Source: Bathymodiolus brooksi (lineage: Eukaryota; Mollusca; Bivalvia; Mytilida; Modiolidae). Taken from it: 64,000 bases of DNA. The notes beneath the pieces are model-generated. The model worked only from the letters and a program-made list of their open reading frames with translations, was not told where the DNA came from and made no database searches. The position numbers and the translations under genes are program-made. The DNA is taken from positions 105,721,906 through 105,785,905 of the forward strand of contig OY804577.1 of the NCBI GenBank assembly GCA_963680875.1, written 5' to 3'. Shown here one piece after another: positions 24,703 through 36,403 of the stretch (position 1 is the first letter of the stretch; every line of letters begins with the position of its first letter).

Positions 24703-25500
24703 CAGAGCTCCAGATAAGCTGCGTATTTGCATTTTTTACGCTATGAAAATGAATAAAAATGCATGTATTATCAGATCAGAGTGTACACATTACGCATACA
24801 TATTGCTGTGTAAGCAAACTTTCCAAATTCGGAGCGTACTTGTACAGTCGTGTACATAACAATACATTTTTGTCTTTGAGAAATTCCCGTAATTACTTCC
24901 CTTTATACTTTTCGAAGGAGAGAGCGTATACATCCGAGGGGTACAGAATGCTTGCCTTTCTAAGCATCGATGTCAAAAGAGATCTGATTGGATGTTTATG
25001 ATAAATCATCCAATCGCGGTCAATATTACAAATAAATGCGGTTTACGTAATAAGTAAAAACTAAAAAGAAAGTAAATTTGGGAACACGTTGTTCGTTGAA
25101 AATGAGCAAGAACATGAATAAGCGTGCTACGGAAAATTCTATACTTAAGTTCCTGACAGTTTCATCTGTGTCTAGTGACAGTATAGTTAAAGGAATCATT
25201 GATGACATTATCAACACGGCTGTGAAAACTGCCGAAGTCGACGAGCAAAAAACTAAATATTTACAACATTTTATTAATAAACATGACACAATCGTGTCAA
25301 ATTAAACAGAGATATACATTTCACTTGCATCCTGCGTTTATTGAATAACACTTGTGTCAAACATAATTTTAAAAGTGTACATGTAAGCAATCTTTTCTGA
25401 AGTAGAGAGTACAACAGTGCAAAGGAAATATGCAAATACGCATCATTTTCGAAAGTAGGGGGTAATTACCCTTTGGACTTGAAAATTATCTGGAGCTCTG
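24703..25500 (+). mobile_element. TIR element, copy 1 (798 bp, 5-bp TSD ACTTT)
   Basis: It starts CAGAGCTCCAGATAA and ends with the exact inverse TTATCTGGAGCTCTG. It is flanked by ACTTT at 24698-24702 and 25501-25505. A second inverted pair, GCGTATTTGCAT (near 24720) and ATGCAAATACGC (near 25431), lies further in. It carries one 67-codon ORF. The 5-bp duplication with CAGAGCTCC ends does not let me name a superfamily: hAT would need 8 bp, and Transib would need other ends. Probably a non-autonomous derivative. A second copy lies at 59531-60330 in the same orientation. Confidence 0.85.
25102..25305 (+). CDS. Small ORF (67 aa) inside the TIR element, copy 1
   Basis: The ORF runs from ATGAGCAAGAAC to a TAA shortly before the right part of the element. 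The protein starts MSKNMNKRATENSILKFL, has a Ser-rich SVSSDS segment, then a helical IVKGIIDDI...AVKTAEVDEQKTKYLQHF stretch and a short tail. It has no recognisable catalytic motif. Compared with the copy at 59926 it has three amino-acid changes, one silent change and an 18-bp indel, so coding constraint between the two copies is not evident. It could be the first exon of a lost transposase or an accessory protein. No known family recognised. Confidence 0.4.
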   Translation: MSKNMNKRATENSILKFLTVSSVSSDSIVKGIIDDIINTAVKTAEVDEQKTKYLQHFINKHDTIVSN

Positions 25501-25536
25501 ACTTTTAATGTTTACACATTGTTTTACTTTCATGAA

Positions 25537-25597
25537 TGCCACGATATAGCTGAAATATTACTAAAGTTGTCATTAAACACCAATCAATCAATCAATA
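25537..25597 (+). mobile_element. SINE tail fragment with CAAT repeats
   Basis: GCCACGATATAGCTGAAATA, then a diverged link, CATTAAACACCAATCAATCA and further CAAT units. Only the 3' domain is present, right after the TIR element. Confidence 0.65.
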
Positions 25598-25925
25598 CTT
25601 TAATGATCACTTGCATCCACATCCTTTGGTGTTAAACATGCAATAACTTTACACCTAATAATGTGAGTGGCTGTTTGTTTCTCTTCCATTATATGCCTTG
25701 CCAGCGGCGAGTGCAGGTCAACGAATACCTCAACACTAGATATGTGTGTCTGTCTGAAAAACACTGAGAGGGTACCTAGTAGGTTCACTGCAAAGTTTTC
25801 GTTCAATATTATGCAAAGTGCGCACAGTGGTTCCAAACACATTGGACAGTCTTGAGCAATTTGTCATTGTATGTTGTAGAGAGTTCATAAGTTACCATGT
25901 ATTTTAGATTTCTTCTTCAAAGTAG

Positions 25926-26190
25926 GGGCCATCGTGGTCATGATCGTATGGTAGTTGGAACTACCTGTGCAATCAGTACCTGTCACCACTAAGGTTGTGA
26001 GTTCGAACCCTGTTCATGGTGAGATGTACTTGATACAACATTATGTATAAAGTTTGTCTGTGACTTGTGACAGGTCGGTGGTTTTCTCTGGGTCCTCCGG
26101 TGTCCTCCACCAATAAAACGGACCGACATGATATAGCTGAAACATTGTTGAAAGTGGCGTTAAACACCATAAGCCTAACTCTATTCCTCA
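25926..26190 (+). mobile_element. SINE-1 copy, near full length
   Basis: It starts GGGGCCATCGTGGTCATGAT, has box-B-like GAGTTCGAACCC, the middle block, the core ATATAGCTGAAACATTG, and an end ACCATAAGCCTAACTC. It lies about 140 bp before exon 4. Confidence 0.78.
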
Positions 26191-26331
26191 AAGTAAAAAA
26201 TGCTATAGTCTCAAAATGATTTTCCAAACGGATCAGTTCCATGGGAGTTATGTCCCTTTTGAAACTTTTTAAATGTTATATGGCCATTCAATATGTGTAG
26301 AGAAAACTAACCTATTAACTTTCTTTTAAAG

Positions 26332-26472
26332 GAGATGGGGAAGTTTATCAATGGGGCTATGGCAAATCCTGTGGGGAGAAAAGTCAGCATCTACTTTCTC
26401 CCACTCTAGTAGAAAAATTGAAAAATGTTGTCCGTGTAGAAGGTGGAGCTAATCACAGTATGGCACTAACAG
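26332..26472 (+). CDS. RCC1-repeat protein gene, exon 4
   Basis: The 141-bp exon follows TTCTTTTAAAG and ends at ACAG|GTAGGT. Two bases complete a Gly codon with exon 3; it encodes residues 81-127 and one base of 128. Motifs are DGEVYQWGYG (repeat entry strand), SPTLVEKL, then VVRVEGGANHSMALT. The usual G-Q-L-G loop is replaced by a degenerate KSCGEKSQ, so this blade is atypical. The QWG-x-G followed by SCG reminds me of SERGEF, but that is from memory and weak; HERC-like and RPGR-like repeats also look similar. Introns on both sides are phase 1, one repeat per exon. The following intron is 35,559 bp. Confidence 0.88.
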
Positions 26473-27152
26473 GTAGGTACTTTCTCTGTACCATCATTGT
26501 AGAGTAGAGAGCACAGTACTATATATGCTAGTAGGTGTCATTCCTTAGACCATGTATTAATTTAGAGACCTGTGGAAAATTTAGACAATCATAATTGACA
26601 TTGTTTAATAATGGCATCATCGTTGGTAGCCCATCATGGCTGATCAAACTACAATAGTTTTCACTGCTCACCAGTGGGTCAATTCATATGTAAATTACTA
26701 TTTCGAGTTTGTTCTGTATCTGATCTGAATTTAGTAGTTTCCATAACAACATAACGTCACTCAAATTTTCCTATTAAAACGAATTGAACAGATTATCAAA
26801 GATACGATCTAACTAGTAGATATAATATTTATCGTCAATAACTCATGGGTAATTAAGACACACTCATCTCCTCTGGAATCATTTTAATGTGCAAGGAAAT
26901 TCTTTTCTTTTTAAAAACTGTGATTTGATTGGCTGTAATACAATTAGTTGGGACTGATCAAAATGTTTCAAAATAATTCATGACTGAGGAATTCTCTGTC
27001 AGTTGACCCACTGGTGATGGATGGAGAATCTTAGAGCTTGATCAGCCGTGGGTTACTTACGATGTAGTGGTGTATAGTAGATGTTTATTGTCAATATGTA
27101 CACAATATTCAATAAAGTAATGAAAATAAATGTTAAATCTCAGTTGGGCTAA

Positions 27153-27220
27153 ATGCCACGATATAGCTGAAATAGTGTTAATGTTGATGTTAAACACCAA
27201 TCAATCAATCAATCAATCAG
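27153..27220 (+). mobile_element. SINE tail fragment with CAAT repeats
   Basis: GCCACGATATAGCTGAAATA, then GTTAAACACCAATCAATCAA and more CAAT. 3' domain only. Confidence 0.65.
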
Positions 27221-27399
27221 GATATTGCTTCAAAATTACATTTATTATCTACTGTTATAACCTCAGACTTTTGATTTAATTTTTAGCAAATTTAACGAGC
27301 AATAAAAGTAATATTGAATATTTATCTATGTCACTATGAAAAAAAAATAATGATCCCACAGAGCGCACTTTCTGAATCAACATTCCTCTGGTCAGGTTG

Positions 27400-27975
27400 A
27401 TTTTTAATTTTCGTGAGCACTTCTCTGAGTAGCATTGAGATAGTAAAATACTACTAAACTGTCCCCCTCTAGAGAGGACATCTATCTTATAAGATCACTT
27501 TTTCACTGGAGAAGTGACCTAATATAAGAGGAGGACTACTGTTATTATATCCTCCCTGAGTAGCATTCCTCCATGGATATCCAATTCATTAACATTAATT
27601 TATGGTTAATTTTTAATTTTCGTGAACACTTCTCTGAGATGCTTTGAGATAAAAAAAAAAAATACTGCTAAATTGCCCCCTAGGAGAACTACTGTTATTA
27701 TATCCTCCCTGAGTAGCATTCCTCCATGGATATCCAATTCGTTAACATATCAATTTATGGTTAATTTTTAATTTTCGTGAATACTTCTCTGAGATGCTTT
27801 GAGATAAAAAAAAATAAAATAAAAATACTGCTAAATTGCCCCCTAGCACCCCCCCCCCTGCAGCAGAAGCCAACTCTCTTATATAGTGACCTAATATAAG
27901 AGGGAGCTGCTGTTATTATATCCTCCTTGAGTAACATTCCTCCATGAATATCCAATTTATTAACATAAAAATTTA
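27400..27975. repeat. Three diverged tandem copies of a MITE-like block
   Basis: The start TTTTTAATTTTCGTGA occurs at about 27401, 27610 and 27764, each followed by CTTCTCTGAG, GCTTTGAGATA-like, ATACTGCTAAATTGCCCCC-like, ACTGTTATTATATCCTCC and CATTCCTCCATGGATATCC. Related sequence in inverse orientation occurs at about 34590-34755 (TTTAGTAGTATTTTACTATC). Copies differ by internal deletions. Confidence 0.65.
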
Positions 27976-28677
27976 AATCCTTCAAGAAGCAATTCCTGTA
28001 CAAATTTGAAGTATCTTTTCCTAATTTTTATCATAATTTATTTGACAGCTTAAAGTTTGACAGATGAAAAAGTTTAATCATGCAATGATTGTTGTGATCA
28101 GGGACAGTGGTCATTTTATCCTTCAGCCATTTATCATTGTGGTCATCACTGGTCATTATTTGACCAGCATGTTTGTACACACGTGGTCATTATCGGTCAT
28201 TCTTCTATTTAATTACGAGACATGTTGCTATTGACCACTGTACAAACACAGAACAAATTCACATCAACATTAATAATTGTTGCATTCAATGTTTTGTAAA
28301 CATGTTGCAGTTTTCTGGAGTGGATTCTGTTCAAGGGGTGTCATTATAGAAATTAGAGATTTTATTCAGCGATGAAATACCCATACATTTGACTCAACAA
28401 GCTGATGGACTGGCATTGACATGATATAGACCCAATTGAAAGCTTGGTGAAAAGAGACGTTAAACCGTGAGAACTTAAAACCACTTTGTCACAACTGGAC
28501 TTAGAAAGAGTTGAAAGAATTTGATACCGTTTCTTGTTCCTAAGAATAATACTAATAGTTAAAAGGTGATCATCTAATACTCTAAAGGAATGAAGAAAAT
28601 GTAATTCATAATTAAAATGGCCAGGTCATTTACCTAAACTATTTCTCTTGGCATATACATTTATCGTCAATTTTTAC

Positions 28678-28732
28678 ATTTTTTCTTTGATCTCTGAGAG
28701 GGTATTTTTTCTTTGATCTCAGAGAGGGTATT
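28678..28732. repeat. 26-bp direct repeat, two copies
   Basis: TTTTTTCTTTGATCTCTGAG and TTTTTTCTTTGATCTCAGAG, each followed by AGGGTA, stand next to each other just before the 30-bp array. Confidence 0.7.
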
Positions 28733-28754
28733 TTTTCAGTATCAACGGACTGAC

Positions 28755-29422
28755 CATGAAACTGAAGATTTTCGGTCAGTGTGCCTTGAAACTGAAGATT
28801 ATCAGTAAGTGTGCCTTGAAACTGAAGATTATCAGTCAGTGTGCCTTGAAACTGAAGATTATCGGTCAGTGTGCCTTGAAACTGAAGATTATCAGTCAGT
28901 GTGCCTTGAAACTGTAGATTATTGGTCAGTGTGCCTTGAAACTGAAGATTATCGGTCAGTGTGCCTTGAAACTGAAGATTATTGGTCAGGTGCCTTGAAA
29001 CTGAAGATTATCAGTCAGTGTGCCTTGAAACTGAAGATTATCGGTCAGTGTGCCTTGAAAATGAAGATTATCGGTCAGTGTGCCTTGAAACTGAAGATTA
29101 TCGGTCAGTGTGCCTTGAAACTGAAGATTATCGGTCAGTGTGCCTTGAAACTGAAGATTATCGGTCAGTGTGCCTTGAAACTGAAGATTATTGGTCAGGT
29201 GCCTTGAAACTGAAGATTATCAGTCAGTGTGCCTTGAAACTGAAGATTATCGGTCAGTGTGCCTTGAAACTGAAGATTATCGGTCAGTGTGCCTTGAAAC
29301 TGAAGATTATCGGTCAGTGTGCCTTGAAACTGAAGATTATCGGTCAGTGTGCCTTGAAACTGAAGATTATTGGTCAGTGTGCCTTGAAACTGAAGATTAT
29401 CGGTCAGTGTGCCTTGAAACAC
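28755..29422. repeat. 30-bp minisatellite (~22 copies)
   Basis: The unit is GTGCCTTGAAACTGAAGATT followed by ATCGGTCAGT. Two 29-bp units (GGTCAGGTGCC) at about 28986 and 29195 mark a ~209-bp higher-order duplication. The 30-bp length gives open frames with a 10-residue repeat in several frames, which I regard as spurious. Confidence 0.92.
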
Positions 29423-29429
29423 ATTATGA

Positions 29430-31020
29430 CATTGCTAATAAATTAATAAAATCAGTTTTGAAGATCTCGATGTTCTTATTGGATTTGCTGAGATACTAGC
29501 TATAATATCTGTTTCGACCTTCACAACTGTCATTATTCTATATAATCAAAATATATTTGATGAATAATAAAATATGTATAATATAGAACAACATAAGCAT
29601 TCAATTTTGGGCAAAATGATATTAAAAATTATTATTCAAATTATAAGTGTTTTTACACTAGACATAAGGAGGTGCAAAATTGTGGGGACCTTCAGTGGAA
29701 TTGTTGCTATACGGGTTGGGGGGGGGGGGGGGGGGGGGGATGATGGTATGTGTGTATGTGTGTCTCCAAAAAATAGTCACATTTAATTGAACTTGTTGTC
29801 TCTGATTTTTGGAAAATTGTCCGGAGCAAGGTAGGACTCTCTTGATATAAGAATTCTTAGAGCCTTGAACTCTCTGGTTATAATAAAGCAAAAAATATCA
29901 CAGTTCCAAAATCCAACAGAAAATTCGAGGAAAAAGGCAAAATGGATATCCCTAACAAACATATACATGACCGCTCACTTTCTAGGATTGGCACAGGCAC
30001 TTCAATAAAAAGTGGCTGGGTTTAACTTGTTTTATGGCCCTAATTTAACCTCCCCTTTTAGTGAAATGATGCAAATCTAAAGGTTTAGGTCCCTTGTTAT
30101 AAGAAATCTTGCAATTTTAGGAGGAGGATTATGGTGTTAAATGCCACTGTCAACTATATCGTGGTGGTGACCATTTTTACTACTTTGAACCTTAACAGTA
30201 CTTTAAACATTTAACGTCCATCTTTTGTCTGTTTTACGGGATATAAACACCATTAAGTAATAAACCACACCTGATAAAACGTCCACAGGTGTGACAATTC
30301 CTTGTTAGCGGGGAGAAACAGATCATACAATCTCTCTAACTCATTATTAAAAAGGTCATAAAGCGTCCCTATAATTAGAACCCTTCACTTCTTTAGCTGT
30401 TAAAACTATCATTGCAGATGATGGGGCAAAGAAATAAACACATTACGGCGACCTTCGACCTGAAAAAGTTGTTTAACAAAGTATTGTTATATTTAATATT
30501 GTGGCATTTTGTATAAGTTTACGAGCTAAGGTCAACATTAAGTTACCTGCAGTTTTTTTTTTTCATACCTGGTTGGGCAGACCTTTATATTTGATATCGT
30601 TTTTAGTCATTACAACATAAAGCGTATGTTTTTACCGTCAATGAATCTCGGCTACGATACCATGACAAAGTATCATCCTGTACAATGGTCTTTTCATTGT
30701 TAATTTGAATACATAATATTAATTTGTGTCATGTAAGTTCTTTGAACATGTGTCACAACATTAAGATTCTAAAATAGATTTGTAAAATGATGCTGTAGTT
30801 TCTTTAAAAGGATTTTTTTTTAAACTACAGTACAGATTACACATAGATAAATTCTTAATTGGTAAGAGTTATTCCCCCTTAACTGTTGCATATATAATTT
30901 GCTTGCAAATTTTTTTTTTTAAGACATACATGTATAGCAGTAAATTTTACAGAAAGGGGGAGGAATGTGACCAATTTTTGATGGGGAACAATATATAACA
31001 AGGGATTGACATGAATAGGT
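29430..31020. other. Intron sequence with a poly-G run
   Basis: No exon was recognised. A G homopolymer of about 22 bases lies near 29718-29739. A short inverted SINE tail lies at 30122-30172. Confidence 0.5.
30122..30172 (-). mobile_element. SINE tail fragment, inverted
   Basis: GGATTATGGTGTTAAATGCC, then a shortened core with CTATATCGTGGTGG, the reverse complement of the SINE 3' domain. Confidence 0.5.
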
Positions 31021-31027
31021 GGAAGCA

Positions 31028-31206
31028 CAGTTAAACCTGCCAATGTAGTCACCTCTATTAAACAATCACCTGTATTAAAAGGTCACCCTTTTCTTGTCTT
31101 GTCATAGAAAATTGCATATGAATGGAACCTTTATTAAGAGGTCATCTATCTTTGAAGACTGTTTTTTCTTTGTCCCAAAGGTGACCTCTTAATACAGGTT
31201 TGACTA
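31028..31206. mobile_element. MITE family B, copy 1 (Tc1-like ends)
   Basis: Inverted ends CAGTTAAACCTG and CAGGTTTGACTA enclose TCACCTCTATTAAACAATCA-type and AAAGGTGACCTCTTAATAC blocks. A second copy with clear TA duplications lies at 40874-41035. Confidence 0.65.
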
Positions 31207-31209
31207 TAT

Positions 31210-32880
31210 TAAGGTTTATATATGTTGACATGAATAGAATGGTGAACAGTCATATAAGTGAGATACAATTTTACATTATGCCTAACGAAAGAATTTGAAG
31301 AAATTTCCATCATTATTCAAAAATGAAACAAAACCTAACAAATATAGAACAACTTCAGTTCTCAAATTTATACTTTCCAACAAAGCTGGTTTCAGGTGAT
31401 AGCAGATTAATTATTTATGCACCCGAATCAGGGTCGCTATCTAATCTTCTGTTAAAAGATCTGTAGCTTCAAAGCCCACATGAAGGGGTTATGTAAAATG
31501 TGTTTTAAATATCACCTGATTCTTTAAATGTTGCATAATTATTTTGGCATACAAGTCATTAATTTTCCCCTTCATTGACTGGTTCACAATAGGTCTGCAA
31601 AATAACCTGGTTTACTCCACCCGCCCATTGATCTCTCCTTGCACAATGGTAACTTTTCATTTACCTGTATTCTGTAAAGACACCTGACAGATTTTAAGCG
31701 TGAAGCATATGGCATTTTGATGCAGGGATTAAGCTGGGTCACCATCTCCGATCTTTTTAAATGCATATAAAACTGGATGACAAAGAGGGGGGCATATAGG
31801 AATCCCAGCCTTTTAACTTTCAGATACACTTTTTCACAAGCTTTTGATGTAGTGACGGAGCTTTTAAATTTGAAAATATTTGATAAAGTATGTATATAGA
31901 CGAAAGAAGTCCATTAGAGAGTTGAGATTCTTTCTGACTTTGTTTTAGCTACACAGTTACAGTAATGCAAATAAATTATATTACAATTATTATGTGGGAT
32001 GTATTTCACAAGGATTCATGTGTCTACACTCGTCACGTGAAGACATAGAAACCCCGACTTGTGAACAAACATACAGCTGCTAAATATTATCTGCAGAGCA
32101 AAAAAAGAAAAGATAAAAAAAAGATTGGTCAGAATCAGAAAATCTCAAACCATGGAATGGGTCATTATGTTTTTATTTAAAGACGTGCTCTGTATTAATT
32201 GCAATGAACTATTAAAAGTACAGTACATGTAGTATATTTTATTATTAGGTTTACATTGTGTATCCACTTCTGATTTCCATTTCCAATATATTCTAATATA
32301 TGACTATGGCTTTGATATTCTTAAATTTGTCTCTTATTTGGGGGGGGTTGTGCAGGTTAAATTAAATATACAACATGCCTATAAACAAGGATGTAATAAT
32401 GTGCCTCATGTTTGGAGAAGTGCAGACTTGTTGGTGGTAAGACAACTAGCAACCACTTGTAATGGAAAACAGTGTGATTTGAGTTGTTGTTGCTGTCCAA
32501 TGACAAGGTTAAATTTACCAACCTTATCCATTATTTGACTTTTTGCTTGTGGAAGTCAAAACATTCTTCTGTAGACCTATCCCATGCAGTACCACTTTTT
32601 CATTTTCATGATTTTTATTGAAAAACTTGTTTTCGTCATCAACATAGCTGAAGGAATTTTGATGTGGCATTAAGTAACAATCAGTCAATCTTAAGCCATG
32701 CTATGAACATAGGTTGTACTGGTAATTGCTGGGACACATTGTTGAGATGTGGCCCTTAATTTTGGGCAAGAATTGTTTCAGCAAAAACATGTAATTGCTT
32801 TGAAACTTTTTTAATAATCGTTTCTCCATTACTATGAAATGACCTTACTTACTACATGTATATCCAGTCAATGGTAATAT
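31210..32880. other. Intron sequence, no gene seen
   Basis: AT-rich sequence with no exon-like block recognised on either strand. A degenerate SINE tail (ACATAGCTGAAGGAATTTTG, then GGCATTAAGTAACAATCAGT) is at about 32641-32692. Confidence 0.45.
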
Positions 32881-32884
32881 AGTA

Positions 32885-33045
32885 CTCACGATGAGCACCG
32901 GTTCCCTGCCCGAGACCAGTAAAACTTTGTTCAGCCAGTAAATTTTCCAGTTTTTATTTAAAGATACATTTTTGTATATAAAAAAAAAATAATAATTTGA
33001 TTCGGACCAGTATATTGAAATTTTCATTTTGAGGTCTGAAATAGA
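32885..33045. repeat. Dispersed repeat, copy 2 of a pair
   Basis: Same block order as 24236-24400: GATGAGCACCGG, CAGTAAAACTTTGTTC, CCAGTTTTTATTTA, ATTCGGACCAGTA, AAATTTTCATTTTGAGG. The middle of this copy has an A-rich expansion. Confidence 0.55.
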
Positions 33046-33049
33046 CTTC

Positions 33050-36000
33050 AGAAGTTACTAAAACAGAACTTAAAAAATTTGCAAAATTTTAAGCGCAATT
33101 GCATTGAAAATTCAATAAAGCTTACTTGATCAGATATTTACTGGCCAAGGGCCATAGGACCAGTACTAGAGGCACAGACTGTATATCCTGTCAAAGCACT
33201 ACCATTATCAAACACAGAGAGCGTATTACTTCGTAACTCTTATTAAAAAAAATAAAGTGCAATTAAAATAAATTTCCACGTATATCAATTTTATGAGTGA
33301 CTATAAACTTTAAAAGGGCATTTATATACTCGACAAAAGCACACATTCTTTTATGTCGATTGCAACCCAGATTAAAATTTTGTAATTTATTTATTTTTTT
33401 TTTTAACTTAACGATTGTGTCTTATGTAATTTTTCCAGCTCATTTTACTACAAAAGGGCCATATTGTTCCTAATGTTTGCAATTAAGTAGATTTACATCA
33501 CTTAAATATTTAATTATATCTAATTAATCATTAATTATAGAACATTTGTGCTGCAGATTTACACCCAACCAGTAACCTATATCATATGCAGGTAATTATC
33601 GGTGATAGAGGTCTCCAAAAAAAAATATGATTTGGTTGCAGAAAGTCATTGTTGTCGAGACAAAATAACAAACTTTGATGCAAGAAATGAATTCGACTCG
33701 ATGACCCCAATCGTAATTATACAGAAAAATAAGACTTGTATCTGAAGACAAACAGTATCGTCTTTCTATCACTGCAAGTTAAATTACAGGTATACTTGCA
33801 TGCTGCACCGAAATGTCATTTTAAATGCTGCAGTGTAATTCTCTGTGCACAAAGGTACGACCTTACAACCTGTTGCACAATGCATGTTTCTGTTAAGTAA
33901 GATCGGTTAGATTGAAGAGCTCATCACCATCTATTTTAATGTTAGGGTTATGTTTGCTTTTAAATACATTGTTTGTGAATACACCAGGAATGTCTTAGAT
34001 AATATATATAATGTACAATCATATACCTTCCCACCCTGCTATGTTTTATGACACCCAGACTTGTTAATTGCCCTTTTCTTTGTTCAGTCCAGGATATTTA
34101 TGTGCACTGTGATTACATAACATGATACAGATAGGTTTATCTTTGTTGGGCAAAGTGACAGAAAAAATATACTTTGTGTCCTCTCCACAACCTTGTCTCT
34201 TTGTAGGTCAATATATAAAAAGATCATTTCTATAAGCATAAGCATAAAACTTAAGACAAACTGCTATTAAAGTTAGCTGATTCTATGTAGATAAAAAAAA
34301 TCCTGTCTACATCAAAGTCAGGAAATAGAGTTAGGATTGTGTTTAATGCCACATCAACAATATTTCAGTTAATGGTGGAGGAAATTGGGGTACTCAGAAA
34401 AAAGCACCGACCTATTGCAAGTAAGTCTGGAAATAGATTTAATCTAAAATATACATATTTTTATTATTTCTTTCCTGGGATTTTAGTAGTTCAAATGACG
34501 AAAACAGTTGTGGAACTAAACGTTCTCTGAAAATGGTGATTTCTTGCTCAAAATGGTTTGACAAAATTGTAGTATGTTATCCTCAACTCTTATAAGCCAC
34601 CCCTTCTGCAATGAAAAAATGCCTTATAAGAGGGGTGACCTCTCTTGAGGGGCACAATTTAGTAGTATTTTACTATCTCAGTGCATCTAAGATCTGGTCT
34701 GATAAGAGGGGTGGCCTTTAGTGGTAGTGGCCATATAATATAAGAGGAGTAATATATAAACATTTTTTGAAAAAGGACAATGTCCTGTGTCTGCCCATGG
34801 ATAATGTTAGGTATTTTATATATTAAACAGAAGTCATTTTAGGTAAAGTACAATGTTTTCAAACTGTAGGAAGCTATTTTTATATTCTTCAACAATCTTT
34901 TAATATTTGGACAGAAAATGGAATAGGCAAGCACTAGATTAAGCCTCTAATAAAAGCAAACATATGCATACAACCAGAAGGTAATTGACCTCAAGGTCAT
35001 ACAAAGATACCCTCTAAACTATTATTATTATGTAAGAAAGTAATCTGTTAAAACAACACTTCAGGGTGAAATATTGTTTTTTCATCTGTAGAAAAAAAAA
35101 CATTGGTATAATTTATTAAATAGTGTCTTGACTCTTCTTCTTTTATGTTGTTGACCTTTAAAGTGATATTTTAATACATGTATTTGCTTTGTAATGGAGT
35201 TATGAGATAAGAGGTCGCAACCTTGTCCTGAGAAAACCTTTAGGTAGCTCTTTAAAGTATATTGGGCTGCAACAGGTAAATATAGGAAAAAATTTTATCA
35301 AGGGGAAAAGTTAGGATGGATGTCTTACAAATTAATAGATCTTTTTTTTTATTGAACTGTTTACAAGTACTCAAAAAAAGGGGGGATAGACAGATTAGAT
35401 TTATAAATTAAAGCACATCTTTCTATTATTATATTAAAAGGAAGAAGAAAAAAATCTTTTTAGAAGAATAAATTTAAATTTCTGGTGAGTTAATCCCCTT
35501 TGATTATATACCAGATACCAATTACAAAGTAGATATTTCATTGACCCCTGTATAAGTGAGGGCAGCACCTTAACACACAAACCTCAACTAAAGGTTATTA
35601 ATGAGGGTTACAAATGGCAAAACTAGGGGCACCTGCTACTTAGAAAGATACTGACATATTAATTTGTGCAGTAACCTGAGCAATACAGTGTACTTAAAAA
35701 ACCAAATTTCCGTTGATCCTTGACAACTTTTCACTGAACCCTTGGCTGTCTGTAAGAACCAGAACAACTCTACCATGACCCCGTTGATAATTATCTTATT
35801 GACCCTCCCGAACCTCGGAACACGATGAAGTGTTAGGGCTAAGACCAGCATGACCCCTGGGTAATAACGTATTCCAATAAAGGAAGTTATGAGTGACATG
35901 CAATAGATCAGTATTGTCATATTTCATAGATATACATGACTTGTCATAATTGAGTTTCATCTGCACACTAGCAGTACTTAATTAGATTGTACTGGCCAGG

Positions 36001-36225
36001 GAATCGGCCTTTCTAAGCATGGTTATTGTCAGGCTTATAGCCTGCAAAAACAACCTTATTATGTACGAATATATAGTCTCATTTTATGAACTTTCAGAAG
36101 GAAAAGACAAATTCTGTAACAGAAAATTTGCTTACAGTTTATTGCATGTAAAATTCCATGGAAATTATTTGAAAGACACTGGATACTATAATAATGATAT
36201 CAAAGTCATTTTGTAAAGTTTGTAA
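33050..36225. other. Intron sequence, mostly featureless
   Basis: No exon recognised. It contains an inverted partial SINE-1 (34332-34425: TGTTTAATGCCACATCAACA, AATATTTCAGTT, then GAGGAAATTGGGGTACTC). It also holds the inverted relative of the 27.4-kb block at about 34590-34755. Confidence 0.45.
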
Positions 36226-36228
36226 TTA

Positions 36229-36403
36229 GAGACCAACCATTTAACTTTAAAAGGGAGCTATGTATTCCCCTCCCCCTCCTTTCAACATCAGCTTATTTAT
36301 TATTTGCATCTTTCTGGACAATTTTTTTTTCTTTTAAATGTTTCAATAGGAAATTATTTTTTTTAGAACAGAGCCCCTCCCTAAAAGTTAAACAGTTGTT
36401 TCC
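36229..36403. mobile_element. MITE family A (Harbinger-like)
   Basis: Inverted ends GAGACCAACCATTTAAC and GTTAAACAGTTGTTTCC enclose CATCTTTCTGGACAATTTTT and poly-T. It is flanked by TTA/TAA-type target bases. Confidence 0.6.

Larger units (their letters stand above)
4168..26331 (+). other. Intron 3 of the RCC1-repeat gene (22.2 kb)
   Basis: It is bounded by the donor GTATGT (4168) and the acceptor TTTAAAG (26331). It holds SINEs, a hAT MITE, the 54-bp satellite (over 14 kb) and one copy of the 5-bp-TSD TIR element. No additional RCC1 exon is required, because exon 3 (phase 1) joins exon 4 in frame within the repeat pattern. Confidence 0.75.

Noticed and set aside
28809..29499. Open frames of CLETEDYRSV-type 10-residue repeats
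   Set aside because: They occur in several frames and on both strands of the 30-bp array, as expected from unit length alone.
29717..29740. G homopolymer as a G-quadruplex or regulatory site
   Set aside because: A single run of ~22 G in an intron could equally be a sequencing or slippage feature; nothing nearby supports function.
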